Source: DATFDN01 sp963762525 (lineage in GTDB: Bacteria; Pseudomonadota; Alphaproteobacteria; Acetobacterales; Acetobacteraceae). Taken from it: DNA of 64,000 bases. Where the stretch lies: assembly GCA_963762525.1 (NCBI GenBank), contig CAVXKT010000011.1, positions 124,001 through 188,000 on the forward strand, written 5' to 3'. The number at the start of each line of letters is the position of its first letter. Within the stretch, counting starts at the first letter, position 1. The notes under the pieces were generated by a model that saw only the letters and a list, made by a program, of their open reading frames with translations, had not been told where the DNA came from and made no database searches. The translations under genes were made by a program, and so were the position numbers. Positions 26,580 through 39,604 of the stretch are shown here, piece after piece.

Positions 26580-26903
26580 TTACTCGTCCACGAACCGTAC
26601 CCCGAACCCGGCCAGTCGCTCCCGCGCTGAGGCGATCGTCGTGCGCCCACCCGCGGACAGGCCGATGCCGCGGCACGCGGGCTCGATCACCAGCACCTCG
26701 TAGCCCAGCCTGACGGCGTCCTCGGCCGACCAGGCGACGCAGAAATCGGTCGCCAACCCGGCGAGGAACAAGCGGGCGAAGCCGCGCTGACGCAGCCAGG
26801 CGTCGAGGCCGGTCGGCTTCGAATGGTCGTTCTCGAAGAACGCCGAGTAGCCGATGATGAAGTCGGTCGGGCTGATGTGCATCGCGGCTGCTCCCCGGCT
26901 CAA
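26580..26903 (-). pseudogene. pncA: nicotinamidase (PncA/isochorismatase) relic lacking its N-terminal half
   Basis: The open frame encodes only the C-terminal half of a nicotinamidase: IIGYSAFFENDHSKPTGL, then WLRQRGFARLFLAGLATDFCVAWSAEDA with the catalytic Cys in ATDFC, and VIEPACRGIG. The usual first 90-100 residues, with the catalytic Asp (DVQ), metal-binding residues and the active-site Lys, are absent. Upstream in the same frame there is a stop within about 60 bases, and the space the missing part would need is occupied by the next gene on the plus strand. So this is a physical truncation, not a simple frame break. A small gctcccttgcgggagc hairpin lies near the truncation point (26951). 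Confidence 0.82.
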
Positions 26904-26998
26904 CGCTCGCGCTTGCGGCGGAGATGGTAAAGTCGCACCAATTATTCACCGCTCCCTTGCGGGAGCCGCGAATAAGGGCCGAACGGAGGAAGCCATCC

Positions 26999-27889
26999 AT
27001 GAAGGTCGGATTTATCGGCGTCGGGAATATGGGCGGTCCGATGTGCCGCAACATCATCCGCCACACCAACCATCAGGTGACGGTGTTCGACCTCAACGCC
27101 GATGCCATCGCCGCCTGCACCGCGCTCGGCGCCGCCGCCGGCGGATCGGTGGCACAAGTGGCCGCCGATACCGACGTGGTCTTCACCTCGCTGCCGATGC
27201 CGCGCCACGTGGAGGAGGTGACGCTCGGTCCCGGCGGCATCGCCGAGAACGCACGCCCCGGCAGCGTCCTGATCGACCTCTCCACCAACTCGCCGGCGAC
27301 CGCGCGCAAGGTGGATGCGGGCATGCGGGCCAGACGCATCGCCGTGCTGGAAGCGCCCGTATCGGGCGGCGTGGCGCGCGCCACCGACGGCACCATCGTG
27401 ATCATGGTGGGCGGCGATGCGGCGGTTTTCGAGGCGCAGTTGCCGCTGCTGAAATCGTTCAGCCGCGAGGTGATCCATGTCGGCGAAATCGGCATGGGCT
27501 CGGTGGCCAAGCTCTGCAACAACATGCTGGCGTTCTGCAATGCCGCCGCCGCCGCCGAGGCGATGATGCTCGGTCTGCTGTCGGGCATCGACGCCGGCAA
27601 GCTCCATGATGTGATCTGCAACGCCTCGGGCAACTCCGATGCCTTCCGTGGGCTCGCCGCCAAAGCGTTCGCGCGCGACTTCAAGCCGGGCTTCGCGCTT
27701 GATCTCGCGCACAAGGATCTGCGTCTCGCCCTGGACATGGCCGACGAACACGGGCTGCCGGGCATGATCGCACCGCAGGTGATGAACCTGATGCGGCTGG
27801 CGCGCGCCAACGGGCTGGGCCAGGCGGACTCGGGCGCCATCTTGCAGGTTTACGAGATGGCGCTCGGACGCGAGATCGTGAAGGCGTAG
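26999..27889 (+). CDS. 3-hydroxyisobutyrate dehydrogenase-type NAD(P)-dependent oxidoreductase
   Basis: A beta-hydroxyacid dehydrogenase of 296 residues. The N-terminal Rossmann fold is GFIGVGNMGGPMCRNI, the substrate-binding signature is the DLSTNSPATARK and LEAPVSGGVARATDGT pair, and the catalytic Lys is in GSVAKLCNNM. The family includes 3-hydroxyisobutyrate dehydrogenase (valine breakdown) and tartronate semialdehyde reductase; the exact substrate is undecided. The start ATG at 26999 follows the ribosome-binding site cggagga. It is upstream of the UDG-like gene with 11 bases between. Intact. Confidence 0.88.
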   Translation: MKVGFIGVGNMGGPMCRNIIRHTNHQVTVFDLNADAIAACTALGAAAGGSVAQVAADTDVVFTSLPMPRHVEEVTLGPGGIAENARPGSVLIDLSTNSPATARKVDAGMRARRIAVLEAPVSGGVARATDGTIVIMVGGDAAVFEAQLPLLKSFSREVIHVGEIGMGSVAKLCNNMLAFCNAAAAAEAMMLGLLSGIDAGKLHDVICNASGNSDAFRGLAAKAFARDFKPGFALDLAHKDLRLALDMADEHGLPGMIAPQVMNLMRLARANGLGQADSGAILQVYEMALGREIVKA

Positions 27890-27900
27890 CCGCTCGCGCC

Positions 27901-28635
27901 ATGGGTGACGCACTGACGCTTTTGCACTTGCTCGCCGATTGGGGCGCCGACGAGGCGCTGGAGGAACAGCCGGTCGATCGCCTCGCTGCGGCCGCTTCGC
28001 CGCAGCCCGGGCCGCGGCTGCTCGCTGCCGGCGGGCGTGCCGCGATCGCCGTAGCCGACACCCTTGCTGAGCTGCGCGCGGCCATTATCGGGTTCGAGGG
28101 CACCGCGCTGCGGGCGACCGCGACCGCGCCGGTGCTGTTCGAGGGCGACGCGGCAGCCGGATTGATCCTGATCGGGCCGCCGCCCGGCGCCGATGATGAC
28201 CGCGCCGGACACGCGATGGCGGGGGAGGCCGGGGCGTTTCTCGACGCCATGCTCGCCAGTATCGGCTTGGCGCGCGAAGGGCTGTTGCTGACGCCGCTTA
28301 TTCCGTGGCGCCCGCCTGGCGACCGCCCGCCGAGCCCGGCCGAGATCGGCGCCTGCCTGCCGTTCTTGCATCGGCTGATCAATCTCACCCGGCCGCGACT
28401 CGCCTTGCTGTTCGGCCCCCTGGCCGCTCGCGTGTTGCTGGGCGGCGACCGGCGGCCGCCGCGCGGGCGATTCACCGATGTGACGATCCCCGCCCTGGAC
28501 GCGCCACTCTCCTGTCTGCCGATGGCGGGGCCCGCGCAGCTTCTCGCCAATCCGCAGGCCGATTTACGTCGCGCCGCCTGGGCCGATCTGCGGCTCCTCC
28601 GCCGACGGCTGGACGATAGCCCCACGCAAAAGTGA
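27901..28635 (+). CDS. degenerate uracil-DNA glycosylase (family 4-like)
   Basis: A 244-residue protein with the fold pattern of family 4 uracil-DNA glycosylases: LIGPPPGADDDRAG, GAFLDAMLASIGLAREGL, then WRPPGDRPPSPAEIGACLPFL, which is the best-preserved segment. Several key features are changed. The expected GEAPG is GPPPG, the N-terminal CxxC iron-sulfur ligands are replaced (GTALRAT region), and the C-terminal HPAYLL motif with its His is MAGPAQLL. It may therefore be inactive, lack the 4Fe-4S cluster, or act on another base. The N-terminal 70 residues are variable. There is no frame break. Confidence 0.75.
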   Translation: MGDALTLLHLLADWGADEALEEQPVDRLAAAASPQPGPRLLAAGGRAAIAVADTLAELRAAIIGFEGTALRATATAPVLFEGDAAAGLILIGPPPGADDDRAGHAMAGEAGAFLDAMLASIGLAREGLLLTPLIPWRPPGDRPPSPAEIGACLPFLHRLINLTRPRLALLFGPLAARVLLGGDRRPPRGRFTDVTIPALDAPLSCLPMAGPAQLLANPQADLRRAAWADLRLLRRRLDDSPTQK

Positions 28636-28748
28636 GCGCGTTGCGTCCAGCAACTCTACTGACTCCACCGATAGTTGCAGAGTTTCCCGCGGGTTATCCC
28701 CGGGGAGTCGCATTGCCGTCTCGCAGCCGGGCATCTAGCCGCAAAGCA

Positions 28749-30654
28749 ATGCGAAAAACGCAAGCCCGCCGCCCACCGCGCGCGTTCCGCCACCTCGTTC
28801 CGGGAGGGCTCGCGCTGCTTCTCCTGATCCCGACCGCATTCGGACAGCGCCTCTCGACCGGCGCCGCCGAGGGGGCGCCCGGGACGAACGACGGGCGGGA
28901 CAAAGACGGTTCCGAACGAAAGCAACTCGGCAGATATCGACCTCCCGGCTCCGCTTACTCCGGCCGACGCCACGCTGGCCCGGCGTGTCTTCGCCGAGCA
29001 GGCTTCCGGTGACGTATCGGCGGCGACCCGGACCGAAGCGGAACTTCGAACCGACCTGCTGCGCGGGGCGATCCTGGCCGACCGCCTCCTCGGGCGGTCT
29101 CACCGCGCGACATCGGCGGAGCTGCGCGACTGGCTCCGCGACTTCGGTGACGAAGCCGATGCCGCCGCGATCCGCGCCTTGCTGGCTCGCCGGCAGCCGC
29201 CCGGGACGGCGATGCCCGCCGACACCGCACCGAAGACGCTGGCGCCCGACAAGCCCCGAGCCGATCCACCGGAGGAAGTCGCCGACACCATACGCCCGTC
29301 CGATCCCGCGCTGGTGCGGGCGGTGCGCGGCAAGGCGGCGGCAGGCGATTACGCCGGTGCCTTGCGCCTGGTGGGCGCCGGCAAGCCCGGGGCGGCGTTG
29401 CTGCACGCCGAGATCGCCCGGGCGCTGTTCGCGGCCAGACCGGGACGAGGCGGCTTTGCTGGAAGCCGAAATTGCCTGGGGGGAAGCAGCCCGCCGGGGA
29501 GCGTCCCGGGGCCGCCGCATTGGCCGCCGGACTTGCCGGCTGGCGGCTCGGGCATATCGGCCCCGCGCTCGCCTGGTTCACCCGCGCCGCCAGGCACCGC
29601 TCGTCAGCGTCGGCGCCCGCGCGGAAGGCGCCTTCTGGGCCGCGCGCGCCGCCCTGCGCCGTGGTGATCTGCCGGCCTACCTCGAATGGCTGAGGCGAGC
29701 GGCATCGGATGGCCGCACCTTCCACGGGCTGATCGCACGCCGCATTCTGGGTCGGGGAACCGGGCCGATCTTCAGGCGCGAGCCGCAATCGCCGGCCGAC
29801 TTCGACGCGCTGGCGGCGATCCCGCGCGGGATGCGCGCCTTCGCGTTGCTGCAGGCGGGGCAGAGCGCGCGCGCCGAGGCGGAGTTGCGCGCGCTGTGGC
29901 CGGAGATCGCCGACAGCGGGCCGCTCCGCCGGGCGCTGGCGCGTTGTCGCCGCCGATGCGCAGCTGACCGATTTTGCCGCCCAGCTCACGGAGCTGGTGC
30001 GGGATGCCGACGGAACGCCGCATGAGGAGCTGCAATTCGCGGTCCCGCAACTGCGCCCGGCGGGCGGTTTGATCATCGATCCGGCGCTGGTGTACGGACT
30101 GACGCGCACCGAATCGAATTTCAATCCGCGTGCGGTTTCGCCGGCGGGGGCGCACGGGCTGATGCAGCTCATGCCGGTACACCGTCCGCGCCGTCAGCGG
30201 CAATTCGCGCCTCGCGGCGGCGGCGCTGCGCAACCCGGCGCTCAATCTGGGGTTCGGCCAGCGCGTGCTTCTCGACATCGCGGCGCGGCCTTCGGTCCAG
30301 GGCGATCTGCTGCGCCTGCTGGCGAGCTACAACGCCGGACCGTCGGCGGTCGCCGGCTGGGCCGCGCAAATGCACGATCAAGGCGACCCGTTGCTGTTCC
30401 TGGAGGCGATTCCGGTGCCGGAGACCCGCGTCTTCATGAAGCGGGCGCTTGCCAACACCTGGATTTATGCCGCCCGGCTCGGGCTGCCGGCGCCAGGGCT
30501 TGATGACCTGGCGGCGGGTCGATGGCCGCGCAGCCGAATCGCCGCGGCGACGCCGGAAAAACCCCGGCACCCGACCGGCCAACAAACTGGACGGACTGGC
30601 AGGAATGTCTTAAATGGAGACATCGGAGAGCAAATCGCACGGAGCGGGCCATGA
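28749..30654 (+). CDS. slt: soluble lytic murein transglycosylase (Slt), frame-disrupted
   Basis: Periplasmic enzyme that cleaves peptidoglycan with 1,6-anhydro ring formation. The start ATG 28749 is followed by Arg-rich residues and a signal core GGLALLLLIPTAFG. A long helical superhelix region (about 28990-29970) leads to the SLT catalytic domain: GLTRTESNFNPRAVSPAGAHGLMQLMP, with catalytic Glu in RTES, then LLASYNAGPSAVAGW. At least six frame breaks are needed (near 28900, 29445, 29500, 29595, 29945 and 30180), but all conserved segments occur in order. The apparent stop at 30652-30654 overlaps the next ATG; the real C-terminus may be a little earlier. Confidence 0.8.
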
Positions 30655-31011
30655 GGTGCATCCATCGGATGATGCTGGCGCTGGGCGCCGGGGCGGTGCT
30701 GGCGGGGCTTGCCGCCATGCCGCCCGCTCGGGCGCGGGTCGGCGTTTTCTTCGGCTTCGCGCCGCCCCTCTATGTGGCGCCCCCCTATTACTATCCGCCG
30801 CCGATCTATTATCCTCCGCCGCCGGTCTGGTACACGCCACCGCCGCCGGCCGAGAGCTATACCCCGCCGGCGTACGCGCCGGCTGCCGCGCCCGCGCGGT
30901 CCTGCTACGCCGGCGCTTATGTCTGCCCGATGCAGACCGCGGTCTCGGCCGGCACCACCTGCTGGTGTCCCGACAATTCCGGACAGACGTGCCTACGGCC
31001 AGGCTCGCTGA
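30651..31011 (+). CDS. secreted Pro/Tyr-rich, Cys-containing small protein
   Basis: About 120 residues after an ATG at 30651 (overlapping the upstream stop as ATGA). A signal peptide (MLALGAGAVLAGLAAMPPARA) is followed by a low-complexity segment of Pro and Tyr (YYYPPPIYYPPPPVWY, PPPPAESYTPP), and then a small Cys domain CYAGAYVCPM...TTCWCPDNSG. A frame break near 30985 makes the natural end RAYGQAR with a stop at 31011. Similar small proteins with a Pro/Tyr-rich stretch and a four-Cys tail occur in Acetobacteraceae-like genomes; the function is unknown, possibly cell-surface attachment. Confidence 0.6.
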
Positions 31012-31013
31012 GC

Positions 31014-32825
31014 GTGGCGCAACCCGAGTTCGCCGCCGCGCATCGAGGATTATGCGCTGATCGGCGACTGCATGACGGCGGCGCTGGTGAGCCGTCAAGG
31101 TTCAATCGATTGGCTGTGCTGGCCGCGCTTCGACAGCCCGGCCTGCTTCGCCGCGTTGCTCGATACTCCCGCGCGCCGGCCACTGGCGCATCAGCCCCGC
31201 CGATCCGGGGGCGCGGATCAGCCGCCGCTATCATCCCGGCACGATGATCCTGGAAACCGAGTTCGAGACCGACGAAGGCGCCGTGCGGCTGATCGACTTC
31301 ATGCCGATCAACGCCGGAAATTCGGCGATCGTGCGCATGGTGCGCGGGCTGCGCGGGCATGTCGCGATGTGCTTTTCACCTGGCGCTGCGCTTCGAATAC
31401 GGCGAGGTGGTGCCGTGGGTGACGCGCCTGCGCACCGGTTTCGGGATGCGCGCCATCGCCGGGCCTTCGCTGGTGGTGCTGCACAGCACGGTGCCGCTGG
31501 AGGGCCGCGATTTCACCACCGTGGCCGAGTTCTCGGTCGATGCCGGCGCCGAGGAGTATTTCATCCTCGCGCACGGCCCCTCGAACGTGGCGGCACCAGC
31601 GGTGCCCGATCCCGAGGCGGCGCTGAACGCCACCGAGGCGTTCTGGACCGACTGGTGCGAGCGCGGCACCTATCGGGGGCCGTTCCGCGCTCCGGTGCAG
31701 CGCTCGCTGCTGACGCTGAAGGCGCTCACCTACGCGTCCGACCGGCGGTATCGTCGCCGCCCCGACCACGTCGTTGCCCGAGCAACTGGGCGGCTCGCGC
31801 AACTGGGATTATCGCTTCTGCTGGCTGCGCGACGCCACCTTCACCCTGCTGGCGCTGCTGCATGCCGGCTATCGGGACGAGGCGCGCGCCTGGAGCGAGT
31901 GGCTGCGGCGCAGCGTCGCCGGCATGCCGGCACAGGTGCAGACCCTCTATGGCCTGGCCGGGGAGCGGCGGTTATCGGAATGGGAGGTAACGGCGCTCGC
32001 CGGCTATCAGGGCGCCAAACCGGTCCGCATCGGCAACGCCGCCAGCACGCAGTTGCAGATCGACGTGTTCGGCGAGGTGGTGGACGCGCTTTATCAGGCT
32101 GGCCTGAGCGGCCTGACGCCATTGCGCGAAGCCTGGGAGCTGCAGCGGGAAATCGTCGAGCACCTGGCGACGATCTGGAAGGAACCCGACGAGAGCATCT
32201 GGGAGGTGCGCGGCGAGCGCCAGCAATTCACCTTCTCCAAGGTGATGGCGTGGGTGGCTCTGGACCGTATGGTGAAGGCGGCGGAGGAGCGGGGCGGTGT
32301 CGAGCGGCTGGACGCTTGGCGGGCGCTGCGCGACGAGATTCACGCCACCGTCTGCGCGAACGGGTTCCAGCGCGGCAAACAGAGCTTCACCCAGAGTTTC
32401 GGCTCCGACGCACTCGACGCCAGCGTGCTGATGATTCCGCTGGTCGGCTTCCTGCCGGCCACCGACTCGCGGATGCGCAGCACCGTCGCGGCGATCGAGC
32501 GCGAGTTGCTGCATGACGGACTGGTGCGCCGCTATCAGACCGAGCACACCGATGACGGGCTGCAGGGCAACGAGGGCGTGTTTCTGGCCTGTAGTTTCTG
32601 GCTTGCCGACAACATGGCTCTGCAGGGCCGCCACGACGATGCAGCGCGCTGTTCCGGCGGCTGTTCGCGCTCACCAACGACGTCGGCCTGCTGTCGGAAG
32701 AATACGATCCGGACACACAGCGCCAGATCGGGAATTTCCCGCAGGCGTTCTCGCACCTGGCGCTCATCAACACGGCGCTGAACCTCACCGATAACGGCCC
32801 GGCGCATCAGCGGGCGGCAGAATAA
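31014..32825 (+). CDS. glycoside hydrolase family 15 protein (glucoamylase/trehalase-like), frame-disrupted
   Basis: A cytoplasmic alpha-glucan or trehalose hydrolase of about 600 residues. The start is uncertain; the conserved beginning IEDYALIGDCMTAALV lies near 31045. Landmarks are GSIDWLCWPRFDSPACF, the FMPI segment, GSRNWDYRFCWLRDATFTL (first catalytic Glu region of the (alpha/alpha)6 barrel), IWEVRGERQQFTFSKVMAWVALDR, and GNEGVFLACSFWLADNMAL with the second acid. Frame breaks occur near 31030, 31190, 31375, 31745 and 32640, each with continuous family sequence afterward. Next to it is a hybrid histidine kinase, 8 bases downstream. Confidence 0.85.
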
Positions 32826-32833
32826 GAGGTCGA

Positions 32834-34575
32834 ATGCAAGCTGGTTCCGACGAACTCACCAATCGCCTGCGCCAGCAGGCATTGCTCGCTCAAATCGGCC
32901 GCCACGCACTCTCGGACGTTGGATTTTTGCGGCTCTGCTGCAAGAGGCGACGCGCCTCACCGCGCTCGGGTTTGAACACGCGCTTCTGCAAGGTGTTGGA
33001 GTATCTTGCCGGAACGAGAATCGGCTGCTGGTGCGCGCCGGTGTCGGTTGGCATGAAGGGGTGGTCGGGCCACGCTAAGCTCGGCGCCGACCTCGCCTCG
33101 CCCGCCGGCTATGCGCTGCACACCGGCAAGCCGGTCATCTCGAACCAGCTTTCGAGCGAGGACCGGTTTCGCACCCCCGTACTGCTGGCCGATCACGGCG
33201 TGCAGCGAGCGATCAACGTGATCCTGATCGGCGAGGGCAGACCCTATGGTGTGTTGGAGGCGGACAGCGAACAGCCCGGCGCATTTTCGGAGCACGACAT
33301 CGACTTCCTGCAAGGGGTCGCCAATCTGCTGGGTGTGGCCCTGGTCCGGCGGCGGGTGGAAGGGGAGTTGCGCGAGCTGAATGCCACGCTGGAGCGGCGG
33401 GTGGCCGACGAAGTGGCGGAGCGTCGGCAGATCGAGGACGCACTCCACCAGGCGCAGAAGATGGAGGCGGTCGGTCAGCTGACGGGCGGCGTGGCGCACG
33501 ATTTCAACAACCTGCTGCTGGTCATCACCGGCAATCTTGATCTGATCGGGCGCGCCGATTGCCGGCGATGCGCGACTCGAACGGCTGGTGGCGACGGCGC
33601 AAAAGGGGGCGGCGCGCGGCGCGCAACTTACCAGCCAGCTTCTCGCGTTCGCGCGCCGGCAAGCCTTGCGGCCGGAAATCCGCGCGATCAACGAGCTGAT
33701 CCGCGAGTTTGACGTGCTGGCTACGCGGATGCTGGGCGAGACGGTGCGGGTGGAGTTCGAGCTCGACCAGCAGGCGGGGTCCTGCCAAGGTCGATCCGGC
33801 GCAATTCGGTTCGGCGCTCTTGAATTTGGTTGTCAATGCGCGCGATGCGATGCCGAACGGCGGGCACCTGATTATCCGGAGCGCTGCGCTCACGCTCGAA
33901 CTCGCGCGCGCTGAGCCGCCATCCCGAGGCGCAGCCGGGGCGATACGCCGATGGTGGAAGTGGCCGACAGCGGCGTCGGCATGTCCCCGGAGGTGGTGGA
34001 GCGGGCGACCGAGCCGTTCTTTACCACCAAGGAACCCGGCAAGGGCACCGGACTTGGGCTGAGCCAGGTTTACGGATTTGTGCGCCAGTCGGACGGTTTC
34101 CTTGAAATCGAGAGCGTCGAGGGCATCGGCACCAAGATGCGAATCCATCTCCCGCATACGGATGCCTCGAGCGCGCGGCCGTCAATCAAGTCCGCGCCGA
34201 CCGAGGGCTCCGGCACCATCCTGGTGGTGGAGGATGACGCCGACGTGCGCGAACTGGTGATCGCGCAGTTGGAGGATCTCGGATATGCTACCCTGTCGGC
34301 CGCCAGCGGTCCGGAAGCGCTCGCATTACTCGATAACCAAGTGACACGGCGGATCGACCTGCTGCTCACCGACATGGTGATGCCCGCCGGCATGAGCGGC
34401 ACCGCGCTGGTGTGAGCAGGCGCGGCTGAAGCGGCCGGACCTGAGGGCGGTTCTGACCTCGGGTTACACCGCCGGGAACCGCAGCGACGACGCCGAAGCG
34501 GCGGCCCTGCCGCTGCTGTCGAAGCCCTATGCGCAGGCCGATCTGGCGCGGGTCGTCCGCGACGCGCTGGGGTAG
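32834..34575 (+). CDS. hybrid sensor histidine kinase with GAF domain, frame-disrupted
   Basis: A signal-transduction protein of about 580 residues without transmembrane segments. Order: N-terminal helix (RQQALLAQIGRHAL), GAF domain (about 32930-33340, including GYALHTGKPVISNQL and RPYGVLEADS), coiled-coil, HisKA box VGQLTGGVAHDFNNLL with the phosphoacceptor His (about 33499), HATPase with VNARDAMPNGG, ADSGVGMSPEV and GTGLGLSQVYG, and a C-terminal receiver with DDADVRE and the phosphoacceptor Asp in LLLTDMVMP, ending in LLSKPYAQADLA at 34575. Breaks lie near 32930, 33020, 33555, 33785, 33920 and 34412. The input signal is unknown. Confidence 0.82.
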
Positions 34576-34619
34576 AGTGTCGGCCGCTTTCCTCGGGATG
34601 CTGGCGCGCCCCGCCGCCG

Positions 34620-35216
34620 TTACGGCAACGCCGAGGCCACCTGATGCGTGCCCTCCAGGATCATGTGGACCGCCACATAGACCACCATCAGCAGCCCGGC
34701 CCAGGCGAGCCAGCGTTGCCGTTCCACGACGCGGGCGACGAGATCGGCGGCGACCGCCATCAGCAGCGACGCCAAGCAGCAGGCCGAGTTGTGAGCACCC
34801 ACGCGGCTGTCATGCGCCGCGCCGGCCACCGCGAGCACGTTATCGAGACTCATCGAGACGTCGGCGAGCACGATCCGCAACAGCGCCCGCGCAAGGCCTG
34901 GCGATGCGTCCCGATGCGGCGGCTTCACGCGGGCGCGCCAGGTCGCGGACCATCTTCCAGGCCGACCCAAAGCAACAGCAGCCCGCCCGCGAGGGTGAGG
35001 CCGAGCACTTCCAACAGGCTCAGCGCCATCAGCCCGAAGCCGATGCGAATGACCGCCGCCGCGCCGATGCCGAGCGCGATCGCCTTTCGCCGCTGGCCGT
35101 TCCGGCAGCCCGGCCACCGCGAGCCCGACCACCACCGCGTTGTCTCCGGCGAGGGCAACGTCGATGAGCACCACCTGCGCCAGCGCGGCGAGGTCGCCCG
35201 TCAGATTGATCGGCAT
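34620..35216 (-). CDS. TerC/YjbE-family integral membrane protein, frame-disrupted
   Basis: A membrane protein of the TerC family, some members of which handle manganese or other metals. It starts at ATG 35216 (MPINLTGDLAALAQVVLIDVALAGDNAVVVG), with the family signature DVALAGDNAVV containing Asp and Asn in the first helix, and the repeat signature VLADVSMSLDNVLAVAGAA in the second half. Frame breaks occur near 35095, 34940 and 34800. No manganese (yybP-ykoY) riboswitch was recognisable in the 88 bases between it and purB. Its gene is flanked by oppositely oriented genes. Confidence 0.8.
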   Translation of the reverse strand: MPINLTGDLAALAQVVLIDVALAGDNAVVVGLAVAGLPERPAAKGDRARHRRGGGHSHRLRADGAEPVGSARPHPRGRAAVALGRPGRWSATWRARVKPPHRDASPGLARALLRIVLADVSMSLDNVLAVAGAAHDSRVGAHNSACCLASLLMAVAADLVARVVERQRWLAWAGLLMVVYVAVHMILEGTHQVASALP

Positions 35217-35304
35217 CGGCGCTTCGGGTCCCGGAGCTCGTGACTTGTCAGACGGGGCGGCTGGGGGCTAGCTGCCAGCCTACCAGAAAGTGGGCAGCCC
35301 GCGC

Positions 35305-36641
<1,337 letters not shown>

Positions 36642-36663
36642 TCGTGACCTGCGCCCGCAGGCC

Positions 36664-37387
36664 GTGTGCACGCTGGTTCTGTTGATCCGCCCCGGCCATG
36701 ACGTGGCCGATGATGCTGGCGGCCAATCGAGACGAGCGGCTTGACCGCGCCTGGGACCCGCCCGGCGCGTGGTGGCCCGACCGGCCCGACGTGATCGCCG
36801 GGCGTGACCGGACGGGCGGCGGGACATGGCTCGGGATCAACCGCCATGGCGTAGTCGCGGGCGTGCTGAACCGGCCGGGTAGTCTCGGTCCGGCGGCGGG
36901 CAAGCGCAGCCGGGGCGAACTGCCGCTGATCGCGCTGGCGCACGCCACCGCCGCGCGGCGGCGGCGGGCTCGATCGCGACGATCGATGCCGGCGGCTGGC
37001 GGGCGTTCAACTTGGTGCTCGCCGATGCCGAACGGTGCGGTGTTCGTTGCCGGCCTCGGGCAGGCCCGGCCGATCGCGCGCGCGTTGCCGCCCGGGCCTC
37101 TCCATGGTCACCGCGCACGACCCGAACGATCTCGACAGCCCCCGCACGGCACGCCACCTGCCGCGCTTTCGCGCCGCCGCGCCACCCGATACCGATGATT
37201 GGGCGGCCTGGCGCGCCATCCTCGCCGATCGCACGGGCGGGGCGGGCGAGCAGATTAATGTTGTTCCCGCCGCCGGCTTCGGGACGGTGTGCAGCGCGCT
37301 GATCGCAATGCCCGGCGCCGGCGGCACGGCGCTGGCTGTTCGCCGCCGGGGCGCCCGACGTGACGCCGTTCGCGCCGGGGTGCTCCG

Positions 37388-37391
<4 letters not shown>
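36664..37391 (+). CDS. NRDE (TANGO2-like) family protein, frame-disrupted
   Basis: A protein of about 240 residues of the NRDE/TANGO2 family, named after the conserved tetrapeptide Asn-Arg-Asp-Glu. The start is GTG 36664 (MCTLVLLIRPGHD). After a frame break near 36705 comes MMLAANRDERLDR, with the NRDE motif, then GGGTWLGINRHGVVAGVLNR. Further breaks are near 36955, 37030, 37100 and 37340. The end at 37391 overlaps the SelD fusion by four bases (ATGA). The role is unclear; the animal homologue is linked to heme or lipid homeostasis. Confidence 0.78.
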
Positions 37392-39534
<2,143 letters not shown>

Positions 39535-39604
39535 CCGGGTGCGATCGCATGCCGTCTGAAGATGTAACCACGGAGTAGCGAGCAAGTTCACGCTTCGCTA
39601 TTGA

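Noticed and set aside
35217..35304. Manganese (yybP-ykoY) riboswitch ahead of terC
   Set aside because: TerC genes often have one, but the core motif and paired stems could not be found in the 88 bases available.
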